Shown: one piece after another, positions 1-8,926 of the stretch | How positions within the stretch are numbered: the first letter of the stretch is position 1 | Layout of the letters: each line of letters opens with the position of its first letter | Assembly (NCBI RefSeq): GCF_017743935.1 | Contig: NZ_JAGHRE010000003.1 | Span: 1-64,000, forward strand | Direction: 5' to 3' | Length of the DNA stretch: 64,000 nucleotides | DNA from: Tropicibacter sp. R16_0 | GTDB taxonomy: Bacteria > Pseudomonadota > Alphaproteobacteria > Rhodobacterales > Rhodobacteraceae | Notes under the pieces: model-generated | Database searches by the model: none | Told to the model about the DNA's origin: nothing | The model's input: the letters and a program-made list of their open reading frames with translations, nothing else | Position numbers and translations under genes: made by a program

Positions 1-61
1 GGCCCCGCAGGGTCAACAGGTCGGCAGCGCCGGGGCCGGCGCCGATGAAGTGAACGGTCAT
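1..61 (-). CDS. cobM: Precorrin-4 C11-methyltransferase CobM (N-terminal fragment)
   Basis: Only the first 20 codons lie in the window; the gene continues off the left edge. The visible start reads MTVHFIGAGPGAADLLTLRG, the glycine-rich opening of the tetrapyrrole methylase fold, and FIGAGPGA with a following LLTLRG is typical of CobM. The enzyme moves a methyl group from SAM to C11 of precorrin-4 in aerobic cobalamin synthesis. The start ATG overlaps the cobE stop by four bases (ATGA), so it is the third gene of a cobL-cobE-cobM unit. Another methylase of the family cannot be excluded from so short a piece, but the position after cobE fits. Confidence 0.85.
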   Translation of the reverse strand, partial: MTVHFIGAGPGAADLLTLRG

Positions 62-426
62 GAGGGTACTCCAATTGCGACCGCGCAGGTGGCCAGGCGG
101 TCGGTCGAGATATGTCGGGGTGCCAGCAGCCGGGCGCCAGGGCCTGCGGCGGAGAGGGCCGCGGCCTCGGCGACGCTGCCGGTGCCATAGGTGGCGCGGC
201 TGCGCGGCGAGCAGGTCAGGGTGCGTTGCCCGGCAAGATCACCTGCGGGCAACAGATGCAGCGGCAGGTTTAGGCTTTGTGCCAATACGCTCAGGGCCGG
301 GTGGCCGTCCTTGTCAGCCACGGTCGCAAGCGCTGTCACGTCATGCCCGGCACTGGCCAGATCATAGGCCGCGCGCAGGCTGTCCGCAGTCGCCTGCGAG
401 GAAAATCCAAGGCCTGCCACGATCAT
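58..426 (-). CDS. cobE: Cobalamin biosynthesis protein CobE (CbiG C-terminal type)
   Basis: The 122-residue protein starts MIVAGLGFSSQATADSLRAA, which matches the single-domain CobE/CbiG C-terminal family (about 120-140 residues). The family is tied to the precorrin-5 stage, but its exact role in the aerobic route is not settled. I chose the ATG at 426 because it overlaps the cobL stop by four bases; an in-frame GTG at 441 would add five residues inside cobL. The gene sits between cobL and cobM, its usual neighbours in Rhodobacterales. Confidence 0.85.
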   Translation of the reverse strand: MIVAGLGFSSQATADSLRAAYDLASAGHDVTALATVADKDGHPALSVLAQSLNLPLHLLPAGDLAGQRTLTCSPRSRATYGTGSVAEAAALSAAGPGARLLAPRHISTDRLATCAVAIGVPS

Positions 427-1634
427 AACGTCACGCTCCACTGCACCACCGGATAGGCCGACTTCCAGCCCCGGCGCGGCCCTAAAGGCGCAGATTGGGC
501 GAGTTCGATCCGCAGCAGGTCACCACCCAGTTTTTCGTGCCACTGGGCCAGAACCGCCTCGCTTTCCAGCGTCACGGCATTGGCGACAAGGCGGGTTCCA
601 GCATCAAGATTGTCTTTGAGCCAGCCCATCAATTCATCACTCAAGCCGCCGCCGATGAACACAACGTCCGGCAGATCGAGACCATCGAGCACGGCGGGGG
701 CGATGCCATGCACCACCTCCAGCCTGTCCTGCCCAAGAGCGTCAGCGTTGCGCCGAATGCGCTCGGCCCGGTCGGCGCGGGGCTCGATCGTCGTGGCGGT
801 CAGACTCGGGTGGCACATCAGCCATTCGATCCCGATAGAGCCGGTGCCGCCGCCAATGTCCCACAGGTGCTCGCCCCGCTGCGGGGCCAGTGCCGACAGT
901 GTAAGTGCGCGCACCGGGCGCTTGGTGATCTGCCCGTCGGTTTCAAAGATCGCATCGGGCTTGCCGCTGGCTTTGGGCAAGGTCAGGCCAGCGCCCGCCA
1001 CATCAAGCCCCACGCAGACCGGATGCTGGATATCATCAAACTCCAGATCGCAGGCTTTGGACGAACGCAGCCGTTGGCGCGGTCCACCAAGCGCTTCCAT
1101 GACGTTCAGTTTGCTTTCGCCGAACCCGATCGCCGTCAGCCAATCCGCCAACGCCAGCACCGCATCCCCATCGCGCAGCAGCACAATGGCGCGCAGACCG
1201 GGGGCCAGATGCGGCCGCAACCGGGTCAGCGGCGCGGCGTGTAAACCCATGGTCAGGGTCTTTTCCAGCGGCCACGCCAAGCTTGCAGCAGCCAGGGCAA
1301 AGGTCGACGGGCCAGGCCGCGCGGTCCATTCGCCCGGGGCCAGATTGCGCGCGATGACAGAGCCTGCGCCAAACCAGAACGGATCGCCTGAGGCCAGAAC
1401 CACCACTTGCCGTCCGCGCAGGTCCAGAAGCTTGGTAAACCCATCCGCATAAGGCACCGGCCATTCAACACGCTCTTGCTGGCCTTGCGGAACAAGCGAC
1501 AGATGACGGGGCGGCGCCATGATGACTTCGGCGGCATCGAGCACTTGACGGCTTGCGGGCGACAGGCCATCCAGTCCATCTTCGCCCAACCCGATCACGG
1601 TGAGCCACGGTTTTTCGAACGGAATGTCAGACAT
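423..1634 (-). CDS. cobL: Precorrin-6Y C5,15-methyltransferase (decarboxylating) CobL
   Basis: This 403-residue protein has the two-domain CobL layout. The N-terminal half is a CbiE-like tetrapyrrole methylase (LTVIGLGEDGLDGL near the start, then ASGDPFWFGAGS). The C-terminal half is a CbiT-like SAM methyltransferase (LWDIGGGTGSIGIEW, then VFIGGGLSDELM). It methylates C5 and C15 and decarboxylates the C12 acetate of precorrin-6B. The start at 1634 is set by a strong AAGGAGG a few bases upstream; the open frame runs 17 codons further but lacks a better site. The start codon overlaps the divergent cobK start. Confidence 0.95.
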   Translation of the reverse strand: MSDIPFEKPWLTVIGLGEDGLDGLSPASRQVLDAAEVIMAPPRHLSLVPQGQQERVEWPVPYADGFTKLLDLRGRQVVVLASGDPFWFGAGSVIARNLAPGEWTARPGPSTFALAAASLAWPLEKTLTMGLHAAPLTRLRPHLAPGLRAIVLLRDGDAVLALADWLTAIGFGESKLNVMEALGGPRQRLRSSKACDLEFDDIQHPVCVGLDVAGAGLTLPKASGKPDAIFETDGQITKRPVRALTLSALAPQRGEHLWDIGGGTGSIGIEWLMCHPSLTATTIEPRADRAERIRRNADALGQDRLEVVHGIAPAVLDGLDLPDVVFIGGGLSDELMGWLKDNLDAGTRLVANAVTLESEAVLAQWHEKLGGDLLRIELAQSAPLGPRRGWKSAYPVVQWSVTL

Positions 1635-2370
1635 GTCCAACCTCCTTATTCTTGGCGGCACAACCGAGGCCAATGCTCTGGCCAAAGCTGTGGCGGAACA
1701 GGGGCTTAACGCGACCTATTCTTACGCGGGGCGTGTCGACAATCCGCGCCCTCAGCCGCTGCCAACCCGTGTTGGCGGCTTTGGTGGGGCCGAAGGGTTG
1801 GCACGTTACATCCGCGACCATGGCGTGACCCATGTGATCGACGCCACGCACCCCTTTGCCGCGCAGATGAGCGGGAACGCCGCGCAGGCCTGCGCCCAAA
1901 CGGACACGCCGCTGGCTGCATTGACGCGCCCGGCGTGGGTGGAAGGAGAGGCAGACAATTGGATCCGTGTCGCGAATGTCGACACTGCTGTCGAGGCGTT
2001 GAACGGTCCTGCTCAGCGCGTGTTCCTTGCCGTGGGCCGTATGCATCTGGACGACTTCGCGGCCCAGCCCCAGCACCACTACCTGCTGCGTCTGGTGGAT
2101 GAGCCGGACGGGGTGCCGATGCCCAACGCGGACATCGAGGTCTCGCGCGGGCCGTTCACTGTTGAGGGCGATATTGAGCTGATGCGCCGCCATGGCACCC
2201 AGTTGGTTGTGTCCAAGAATGCGGGCGGCAGTGGCGCGCGGGCCAAGCTGGATGCGGCGCGCGCCCTGGGGCTGCCCGTCCTTATGATCGATCGACCCAA
2301 AGTTCCGGAAAGAACGGAACTGGGGACCACGACGCAGGTTTTGGACTGGCTGGCGCATAACGGGTTCTAA
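1633..2370 (+). CDS. cobK: Precorrin-6A reductase CobK
   Basis: The 245-residue protein opens MSNLLILGGTTEANALAKAV, and VIDATHPFAAQMS and KNAGGSGARAKLDAA are typical of CobK/CbiJ. It reduces precorrin-6A to precorrin-6B with NADPH. It is the only cob gene here on the plus strand: divergent from cobL and convergent with cobJ, whose stop codon it overlaps. The ATG at 1633 gives the family-typical N-terminus; an ATG at 1624 in the same frame adds MSD and cannot be excluded. No strong ribosome binding site is visible, and its promoter must lie inside the start of cobL. Confidence 0.95.
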   Translation: MSNLLILGGTTEANALAKAVAEQGLNATYSYAGRVDNPRPQPLPTRVGGFGGAEGLARYIRDHGVTHVIDATHPFAAQMSGNAAQACAQTDTPLAALTRPAWVEGEADNWIRVANVDTAVEALNGPAQRVFLAVGRMHLDDFAAQPQHHYLLRLVDEPDGVPMPNADIEVSRGPFTVEGDIELMRRHGTQLVVSKNAGGSGARAKLDAARALGLPVLMIDRPKVPERTELGTTTQVLDWLAHNGF

Positions 2371-3128
2371 CCCTCGGCCTTTGTGATGAAGCGCGGGGTA
2401 TAGACGATTGGGTCGCCGTCTCGATCAATGGTGCGTGTCAGCGAAGACCCGACGATGACCATCGTCTGCATATCCGCCATCTCGGGCGTGGCGTCGGCCA
2501 ATGTGCTGATCCGGACCGCCTCATCTGCCCGCGACACGGCGCGCGCAAAGATGATCAACCGTTCGGGTTCACATTCCTCGCGCAGGATTTCCAGCGTGCG
2601 TTCAAACTTGCCGGGTCGGGATTTGGCGCGCGGGTTGTAAAAGGCCATGGCGAAATCGGCCTGTGCGGCAAGGCGCAGGCGGTTCTCGATCACTTCCCAC
2701 GGTTTCAGGTTGTCGCTCAGGTTGATGGTGCAGAAATCATGACCAAGGGGCGCGCCTACACGGGCCGCAGCCGCCAGCATCGCGGTGATGCCGGGTAGCA
2801 CCTGAATGTCCAGGTTGCGCCATGCGGAGGGGCCGTTGTCCACCGCCTCATAAACGGCAGACGCCATCGCAAACACGCCGGGATCACCCGACGAGACCAC
2901 GACCACACGCTTGCCTTCGCTCGCCATCTCAAGCGCATGTTGCGAGCGGTCGATCTCGACCCGGTTGTCGCTGGGGTGCAGGGTCAGGCCCGGGCGTTCA
3001 GCCACACGCGCAACATATGGAATGTAGCCCACGATATCCGTGGCCTCGGCCAGAGCGGCCGTCACTTCGGGCGTCACCAAGGCCTCATTCCCCGGTCCAA
3101 GACCTGCGATCTTGACCCAGCCGGTCAT
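2367..3128 (-). CDS. cobJ: Precorrin-3B C17-methyltransferase CobJ
   Basis: The 253-residue protein has tetrapyrrole methylase motifs: IAGLGPGNEALVTPEV at the N-terminus, VVSSGDPGVFAMAS in the middle and the FCTINLSD segment seen in CobJ/CbiH. It methylates C17 of precorrin-3B with ring contraction. The start at 3128 overlaps the cobI stop by four bases; the open frame continues 20 codons upstream inside cobI. It is the last gene of the riboswitch-led operon and converges on cobK. Confidence 0.95.
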   Translation of the reverse strand: MTGWVKIAGLGPGNEALVTPEVTAALAEATDIVGYIPYVARVAERPGLTLHPSDNRVEIDRSQHALEMASEGKRVVVVSSGDPGVFAMASAVYEAVDNGPSAWRNLDIQVLPGITAMLAAAARVGAPLGHDFCTINLSDNLKPWEVIENRLRLAAQADFAMAFYNPRAKSRPGKFERTLEILREECEPERLIIFARAVSRADEAVRISTLADATPEMADMQTMVIVGSSLTRTIDRDGDPIVYTPRFITKAEG

Positions 3129-3853
3129 GGCCTGCGCCCCTGACCGTGTACGATGATGATCGAGAAATAGGGGGTCAGCCCGTCGCAATTCTCGCTCAGC
3201 TTGCAGACACGCTGATTGGGCATTTGGGCAAATTCCACGATCCAGGCACGGTCATAAAGACCAGATGCTTTCAGCGCCCGCGTCACCTTGTCGATGTTGC
3301 GCCCGATCTTCATCACCACCAGCGCGTCGGTGTCCGACATACGGCGGGTCAGTTCATCCTCGGGCAGAGTGCCAACCAGCACGGTCAGTACATCGTCGCC
3401 CCATGTGATCGGATCGCCGGTTGCGGTCCATGCACCGGACATGCCGGTGATGGCGGGCACAACCTCGACCGGGGCCTGATCGCGCAGCCGGGAATAGAGG
3501 TGCATGAAAGAGCCGTAGAAGAACGGATCGCCCTCACAAAGAACAACAACGTCTTCGCCCTGATCCGACAGCTCTTTGAGGCGTGCGGTGCAGTCTTCGT
3601 AGAAGCTGGCCAGCACCTCGTTATAGCGCGGGTCCGTCAGCGGAATTTCCGTCGTAACCGGGTATTCCATCGGAAACTCGATCACGCTCTCGGACAGCAT
3701 GCCGTTGACAATGCCGCGTGCTTGACCGGATTTACCGGCCTTGCGGAAATAGGCCACATGGCGCGCATTGCGCAGCAACCTGTCCGAGCGGACGCTCATC
3801 AAATCCGGGTTTCCGGGGCCCAGACCCAGGCCGTATATAGTGCCTTTGCTCAT
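3125..3853 (-). CDS. cobI: Precorrin-2 C20-methyltransferase CobI
   Basis: The 242-residue protein begins MSKGTIYGLGLGPGNPDLMS and carries LCEGDPFFYGSFMHLY, both characteristic of CobI/CbiL. It methylates C20 of precorrin-2, the first dedicated step after the siroheme branch point. The ATG at 3853 overlaps the cobH stop by four bases, which argues for translational coupling; upstream in-frame codons lie inside cobH. Confidence 0.95.
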   Translation of the reverse strand: MSKGTIYGLGLGPGNPDLMSVRSDRLLRNARHVAYFRKAGKSGQARGIVNGMLSESVIEFPMEYPVTTEIPLTDPRYNEVLASFYEDCTARLKELSDQGEDVVVLCEGDPFFYGSFMHLYSRLRDQAPVEVVPAITGMSGAWTATGDPITWGDDVLTVLVGTLPEDELTRRMSDTDALVVMKIGRNIDKVTRALKASGLYDRAWIVEFAQMPNQRVCKLSENCDGLTPYFSIIIVHGQGRRP

Positions 3854-4479
3854 TCTGCGCGGCTCGCGATGGCGTTGATGGCGGCGACGGTGATGGCGCT
3901 GCCGCCCAGGCGACCCTTGACGATGCACGACGGCACAGGCTGCGCCTCCCACAGGGCGTCTTTGGATTCCACCGCGCCGACAAAACCCACGGGGCAGCCG
4001 ATGATGGCAGCGGGGCGGGGGCACTCGGGGTCCTCCAGCATGTTCAGCAGGTGAAACAAAGCCGTTGGCGCGTTGCCGATGGCCACCACCGACCCTTCGA
4101 GCTTGTCGCGCCACAGCTCCAGTGCGGCTGCCGAGCGGGTGTTGCTCATCTTTTCGGCCAGGGGGCGCACGCGCTCGTCATGCAGGGTACAAATCACCTC
4201 GTTGTCGGCGGGCAGGCGAAAGCGGGTGACGCCTTCGGACACCATGCGAGCATCGCAAAAGATGGGTGCGCCAGCTTCCATCGCGTCGCGTGCGGCTTTG
4301 ACGAAGCCCGGCGAGAAGTGCACGAACTCCTCTAGCCCGACCATGCCAGCGGCGTGGATCATGCGCACGGCGACCTGCTCTTCGTCCGCGTCAAAACGGG
4401 CCAGATCCGCCTCGGCTCGGATTGTCGCAAAGGACTGCTTGTAGATGGCCGCGCCGTTGGTTTCGTATTCATAAGGCAT
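3850..4479 (-). CDS. cobH: Precorrin-8X methylmutase CobH
   Basis: The 209 residues match the normal length of CobH/CbiC. RMIHAAGMVGLEEFV contains the histidine used in the methyl shift, and PIFCDARMVSEGV and PVGFVGAVESKDAL are family signatures. The enzyme moves the methyl group from C11 to C12 to give hydrogenobyrinate. It lies between cobG (one-base TGATG overlap) and cobI (four-base overlap) in the operon. Confidence 0.95.
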   Translation of the reverse strand: MPYEYETNGAAIYKQSFATIRAEADLARFDADEEQVAVRMIHAAGMVGLEEFVHFSPGFVKAARDAMEAGAPIFCDARMVSEGVTRFRLPADNEVICTLHDERVRPLAEKMSNTRSAAALELWRDKLEGSVVAIGNAPTALFHLLNMLEDPECPRPAAIIGCPVGFVGAVESKDALWEAQPVPSCIVKGRLGGSAITVAAINAIASRAE

Positions 4480-5621
4480 CAGGTCAGATCCATGCTCATC
4501 AGTGTTTCGGGTGTCAGCCCGCGTTGACAGGGCACATCCCCCGCGCGGCCGTGTTTTACAAGATCAAATCGTCCATCCGCACCGATCAAGGTGACATCGG
4601 CAGGCAATTGACGCGCGCAACCCTTGGCACAGCCCGAGACGTGCAGGCTGCCTGCGACTTTTGGGGCCAGAGCGAGAGCGATATCGCGTGTGGAGACCTC
4701 GGCCTGCGGGCAGAAGGGCGCGCCAGGGCAGGCGTCGGTGGTCAGAAGCGGGTCGTTTGCGGTTGTGACAAAGGCGTTTGTGGTCACGTTGGTGCCGCCT
4801 TCGAGAATGAAGAGCCGCCAGGGGGTCACGCGCAGGGCAATCGCCTTTGAGGCTTGCATCAGGTCAGCCAAGGCCCGAGCGGGCAAGGCGCCAAAGGGCG
4901 CGCCATAGATGGGGCCAACGTCTGCGACACCCGGTTGCAAGGCCAAACCAACTGGGTCCGGCGCCGCGCCTTGCCAGATCGAAGGCAGCGGAAGATCGCG
5001 CGTCAGTCGGGCCATGCGGCGCGTCTCGGTCCCGTAGTTTTTGCAAAACCATTGTGTCAGCTCGATCAGCCTGTCGATGGCCTCATCTTCTGTCACAAGA
5101 CGCCCGGTAGGCACCCCGTCCGCCCGCAGGATCAGGCCATCCTGTCCGCGCTCCAGCCGGATGTCGGCAGAATTGGATGTCAGTAGCCGGGATGGGCCGG
5201 TGTCGACGGCAAATCCGAATTTTGCGGGGATGTCAGGTAGTTCACCAAGTCGCGCGGTCAGGTTATTGGCCAGCCGTGTGGTCAGATCGCCATCTTGATT
5301 CAGAGGTGAGACAAGGATGTTGCGCTTGGTCTCGACCCCGGGTTCCGCATCCAGCAGATCAAGTGCGGCCAAGTCAGCCAGCAGTGCTTGGTGATCGTCC
5401 TCTGCGACGCCGCGTACCTGCAAATTTGCACGGTTGGTCAGGTCTATGGTGCCGTTGCCAAACCGCTCGGCCACATCACATAGGCCAAGGACCTGATCCG
5501 CCGTCAGTCGCGCCATTCGGGGACGCACGCGCACCACCAATCCGTCACCCGACATCATCGGACGATGAGCACTTGGGCACCAGCCCCGAACTTTTGGGTC
5601 ACGGACCAGCGGGTCTGTCAC
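4479..5621 (-). CDS. cobG: Precorrin-3B synthase CobG
   Basis: The 380-residue protein belongs to the nitrite/sulfite reductase ferredoxin-like family. It has an N-terminal GWCPSAHRPM and the 4Fe-4S/siroheme-type cysteine pattern CPGAPFC ... CAKGC near the C-terminus. CobG uses oxygen to convert precorrin-3A to precorrin-3B, so its presence marks the aerobic pathway. I set the start at the GTG at 5621 because it overlaps the cobN stop (GTGA). The frame stays open to 5669, but those codons lie inside cobN. Confidence 0.93.
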   Translation of the reverse strand: MTDPLVRDPKVRGWCPSAHRPMMSGDGLVVRVRPRMARLTADQVLGLCDVAERFGNGTIDLTNRANLQVRGVAEDDHQALLADLAALDLLDAEPGVETKRNILVSPLNQDGDLTTRLANNLTARLGELPDIPAKFGFAVDTGPSRLLTSNSADIRLERGQDGLILRADGVPTGRLVTEDEAIDRLIELTQWFCKNYGTETRRMARLTRDLPLPSIWQGAAPDPVGLALQPGVADVGPIYGAPFGALPARALADLMQASKAIALRVTPWRLFILEGGTNVTTNAFVTTANDPLLTTDACPGAPFCPQAEVSTRDIALALAPKVAGSLHVSGCAKGCARQLPADVTLIGADGRFDLVKHGRAGDVPCQRGLTPETLMSMDLT

Positions 5622-8600
5622 AACAGCCCCTCCATCTCGGCCCGCAAGGAGTTGCGGCGCGTATCCCAAAGCCCCGCCTCATACAGCGCGCGGAACTTGT
5701 CGAGCATCGCCTGATGCGCCTGCGGGTTGGCGTCTTGCAGAAAGGCATCAACGTCGGGGTCGCCAAGCGTGGCGTCGTGGTAGAGGTCAAACAGATGCGG
5801 CGCGACGGTGCCCGACAGATGCGCAAAGCTGGCCATGTGATCGAGGGTTGCCGCGATCTCGGCCGCGCCTCGGAAGCCATGGCGTTGCATGCCCGCGATC
5901 CAGCCGGGGTTGGCCGCGCGGGCGTGAACCACGCGGCTGATCTCTTCGGGCAGGGTACGGGCGCGCGGATCTTCGGGGTTGGTATTGTCCAGATGGTACA
6001 GTTGCGCGGTGCCGCCGGTGACCTTCTTGGCGGCGGCAAATCCGGCCTCATGGGTGGCATAGTCATTGGCCAGCAGCAGGTCGGTTTCGGTCAGATCCTG
6101 CAGGTGCACAAAACTGTCGGCCTTGGCGACCCGGTCGGTGATGCCGTCAAGGTCTTGCGCGATATGTTCGCCTTCCAGCGCAAAGGAACTGGCGTTGAGC
6201 CAAGCTCGGCCTGCCGCTTCGCGCGCCTCATCCGTATAGGTCTCGCTGTGTTCACCCATGCCCAGACCATAGCTGCCGGGCGCAGGGCCATAGACCCGCG
6301 CAGCGGGCTCTTGACCGGCATAAGGGTTCCAGTCGGGCGCTTCATCGCGGGCACAAAGGGCACGGATGGCTTGGCCGTAGAGCGCTGACAATGTTGGGAA
6401 AACATCGCGGAACAGGCCAGATACACGCAAGGTGACGTCCAGGCGGGGCCGGTCCAGATCGGTGATCGGCAAAACCTCGATCCCCGACACGCGCTCGCTG
6501 CCCGCATCCCAGACGGGTTTCACGCCCAACAGATGCAGCGCCATGGCGAACTCTTCGCCCGCCGTTCGCATGGTGGCCGAGCCCCAGAGGTCGACGATCA
6601 GGCCGCGGGGGTAATCGCCTTCTTCCTGCAGGTGCCGCCGCACCAACTCCTCGGCCAAATTGACGCCCTGCGCGTAAGCCGCGCGGGTGGGGACCGAACG
6701 CGGGTCGGTGGTATAGAGGTTGCGGCCTGTGGGCAAAACATCGGTCCGCCCGCGATAGGGCGAGCCCGAGGGGCCGGATTCGATCCGTTTGCCTGACAGC
6801 GCATCCAGCAGCCCCTGCCGCTCTGCATGGGCCGAGGCGGTGGGGTCGAAGTTGCCTTGCACTTGCGGAACGCGGCCATAGATGTGCAGCCCGTCGCCGA
6901 ACTGGCTTTCCTTGATGTCACACACAAAGCGGTCGATGCGGGTGATCGCCTCGGCGGTGCTGGTGGCGAGGTCGAGACCCAGGTCGTTTTCCAGGCCAAT
7001 TGCCTGCGCCTCGTCCCGGATATCCGATTGAAGCCGGTCGCGGCGTTTTGGGTCAAGCCCGTCGGCGTTGGAAAACTCGTCCAGCAGCGCCTCAAGCCGC
7101 ACCATCCGGTCCGGTGTGCCGCTTTCGCGCATCGCGGGCGGGATGTGGCCGAGGGTGACGGCGCCGATGCGGCGCTTGGCTTGCGCGGCCTCGCCCGGGT
7201 CGTTGACGATGAAAGGATAGATGACAGGCAGATTGCCCACCAGCGCTTCGGGCCAGCAATCGTTTGACAGGGCCACGGATTTGCCGGGCAGCCATTCCAG
7301 CGTCCCGTGCGCGCCAATGTGGATGAGGGCGTCAGCGTTCAGCGCATGGCGCAGCCAGAGGTAGAAGGCGACATAGGAATGGCGGGGGGTGCGGCTGAGG
7401 TCGTGATAGTCGTCATCGCGCAGCTTCGGCGTGCCGCGTTCCGGTTGCAAGGCGATGATAGCCTTGCCGCGTTTGAGGGCTGTGAAGTGGAACGACCCTT
7501 GCGAAAATGCCGCGTCACCTTCGGGATCACCCCATGCGCCTTGCAAATTTTGGCGTAACTCGGGCGAGACTGTGGCAAGAGCTTGGCGGTAATCCTCCAG
7601 GGGCCACGAAATCGCCGCATTTTGCATTTCTTCAGCGATGGATGCCTCGGGGGCAGTTGTGTAGCCCTGTGATTGCAGGTCTGTCAGCATGGCCTCGGCC
7701 GACGCCAGAGCGTCTAGGCCGACGGCATGGGCCATCTGCCAGTCTTTGCCGGGATAGGTCGATAGCACCATGACCGGAACCTGGTCGGCCTTGGGTTTGG
7801 TGCTCAGGTTCAACCAGCCGCTGACGCGGTCAATGACCGCTTCGATCCGGTCTGCATCGGGGCGGTGGGTAAAACGGGAATACTCCAGATCCGGATCTTT
7901 CCGGCCCGGTTCCTTGAATGACACGACGCTGGTGTTGATGCGCCCATCCACCTCGGGCAGAACCACATGCATTGCAAGATCCGCCGGTGACAGCCCGCGC
8001 TCGGCCTCGGCCCAGGCTTTGCGACGCGAGGTTGACAACGCAACTTGGAACACGGGCACATCAGCGGCGTCGAGAGGCGAGGTGCCCGAGGCGCCCCGAC
8101 CCGAGAACGAGGTGGCGTTGATGATCGCATCCGGTGACAGGGTTTGCATCTGTTCACGCAACCACTCGGCGGCCTTTGGCGCCTTGAGGGAGGGGGCAAA
8201 GAGCCCCAATGCGTCGTAGCCGCGGGCGCGCAGGGCCTCGATCATGGCCCTCACAGGGGCAGTGTCGGCAGAGGTGAGGTAGGCGCGGTAGAAGGTCACC
8301 AGCACGCGCGGCTTGTCGCTGTCAAACGCGGATGCCGGGTCGACGACGCCGCGATCCGGGCACCAGGCGCCAAACTCGGGCAAGGATTTGGAGCCCATGA
8401 CCGGGCCTGCGTAGAGGCCCGTGGCCAATGCCATCTGTGCCAAGGCCGCCTGTGCCGCCACCTCACCGCCGGTATCGCACAGATGCGCCAGGCGGCGCAG
8501 GGTCGAGACGGGCAGGGTGGAATAGTCATCCAGCCGCGTGTCTTCGCGCCCGTCGGCGGGCAGAACGGCCAGAGCCAGTCCTTTGGCCTGTGCCAGGGCC

Positions 8601-8911
8601 AGGACCTGTTGCAGACCGTAGGCCCAGTAAGGCACCCCGCCGATCAGCCGGATCAGGATGCCCTTGGCCCCTTCGAGCGTCTGTTCGACATATGTGTCGA
8701 CGGACAGAGGGTGTTTCAGTGCGGCGAGGTTTGCCAGCCGCAGCGAGGGCATGCGCCCTTCGGGACCGCCGCCACGATGCCAACCTGCCGCAAAAGCCCC
8801 GAGATCACTGTCGGAAAAGGACAACACGACCAGATCCCCGGGCGTCTGCCCCAGATCCATCGGTGTATCGGCCTCATCCAGACCGTGGCTTTCGCGAAAG
8901 ACGACATGCAT
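5618..8911 (-). CDS. cobN: Cobaltochelatase large subunit CobN
   Basis: This 1097-residue protein is the large, magnesium-chelatase H-like subunit that, with CobS and CobT (not in this window), inserts cobalt into hydrogenobyrinate a,c-diamide using ATP. The segment HIGAHGTLEWLPGKSVALS is a hallmark of CobN, and homology-type sequence runs along the whole length with no interruption. It is somewhat shorter than the roughly 1250-1275 residues of the best-known CobN proteins. It starts 15 bp after the cobW stop and overlaps the start of cobG. Confidence 0.95.
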   Translation of the reverse strand: MHVVFRESHGLDEADTPMDLGQTPGDLVVLSFSDSDLGAFAAGWHRGGGPEGRMPSLRLANLAALKHPLSVDTYVEQTLEGAKGILIRLIGGVPYWAYGLQQVLALAQAKGLALAVLPADGREDTRLDDYSTLPVSTLRRLAHLCDTGGEVAAQAALAQMALATGLYAGPVMGSKSLPEFGAWCPDRGVVDPASAFDSDKPRVLVTFYRAYLTSADTAPVRAMIEALRARGYDALGLFAPSLKAPKAAEWLREQMQTLSPDAIINATSFSGRGASGTSPLDAADVPVFQVALSTSRRKAWAEAERGLSPADLAMHVVLPEVDGRINTSVVSFKEPGRKDPDLEYSRFTHRPDADRIEAVIDRVSGWLNLSTKPKADQVPVMVLSTYPGKDWQMAHAVGLDALASAEAMLTDLQSQGYTTAPEASIAEEMQNAAISWPLEDYRQALATVSPELRQNLQGAWGDPEGDAAFSQGSFHFTALKRGKAIIALQPERGTPKLRDDDYHDLSRTPRHSYVAFYLWLRHALNADALIHIGAHGTLEWLPGKSVALSNDCWPEALVGNLPVIYPFIVNDPGEAAQAKRRIGAVTLGHIPPAMRESGTPDRMVRLEALLDEFSNADGLDPKRRDRLQSDIRDEAQAIGLENDLGLDLATSTAEAITRIDRFVCDIKESQFGDGLHIYGRVPQVQGNFDPTASAHAERQGLLDALSGKRIESGPSGSPYRGRTDVLPTGRNLYTTDPRSVPTRAAYAQGVNLAEELVRRHLQEEGDYPRGLIVDLWGSATMRTAGEEFAMALHLLGVKPVWDAGSERVSGIEVLPITDLDRPRLDVTLRVSGLFRDVFPTLSALYGQAIRALCARDEAPDWNPYAGQEPAARVYGPAPGSYGLGMGEHSETYTDEAREAAGRAWLNASSFALEGEHIAQDLDGITDRVAKADSFVHLQDLTETDLLLANDYATHEAGFAAAKKVTGGTAQLYHLDNTNPEDPRARTLPEEISRVVHARAANPGWIAGMQRHGFRGAAEIAATLDHMASFAHLSGTVAPHLFDLYHDATLGDPDVDAFLQDANPQAHQAMLDKFRALYEAGLWDTRRNSLRAEMEGLL

Positions 8912-8926
8912 TGGCGGGTCTGGTCC

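Noticed and set aside
5177-6388. A 403-residue plus-strand frame opposite cobG and cobN
   Set aside because: Shadow frame spanning the overlap of two real genes.
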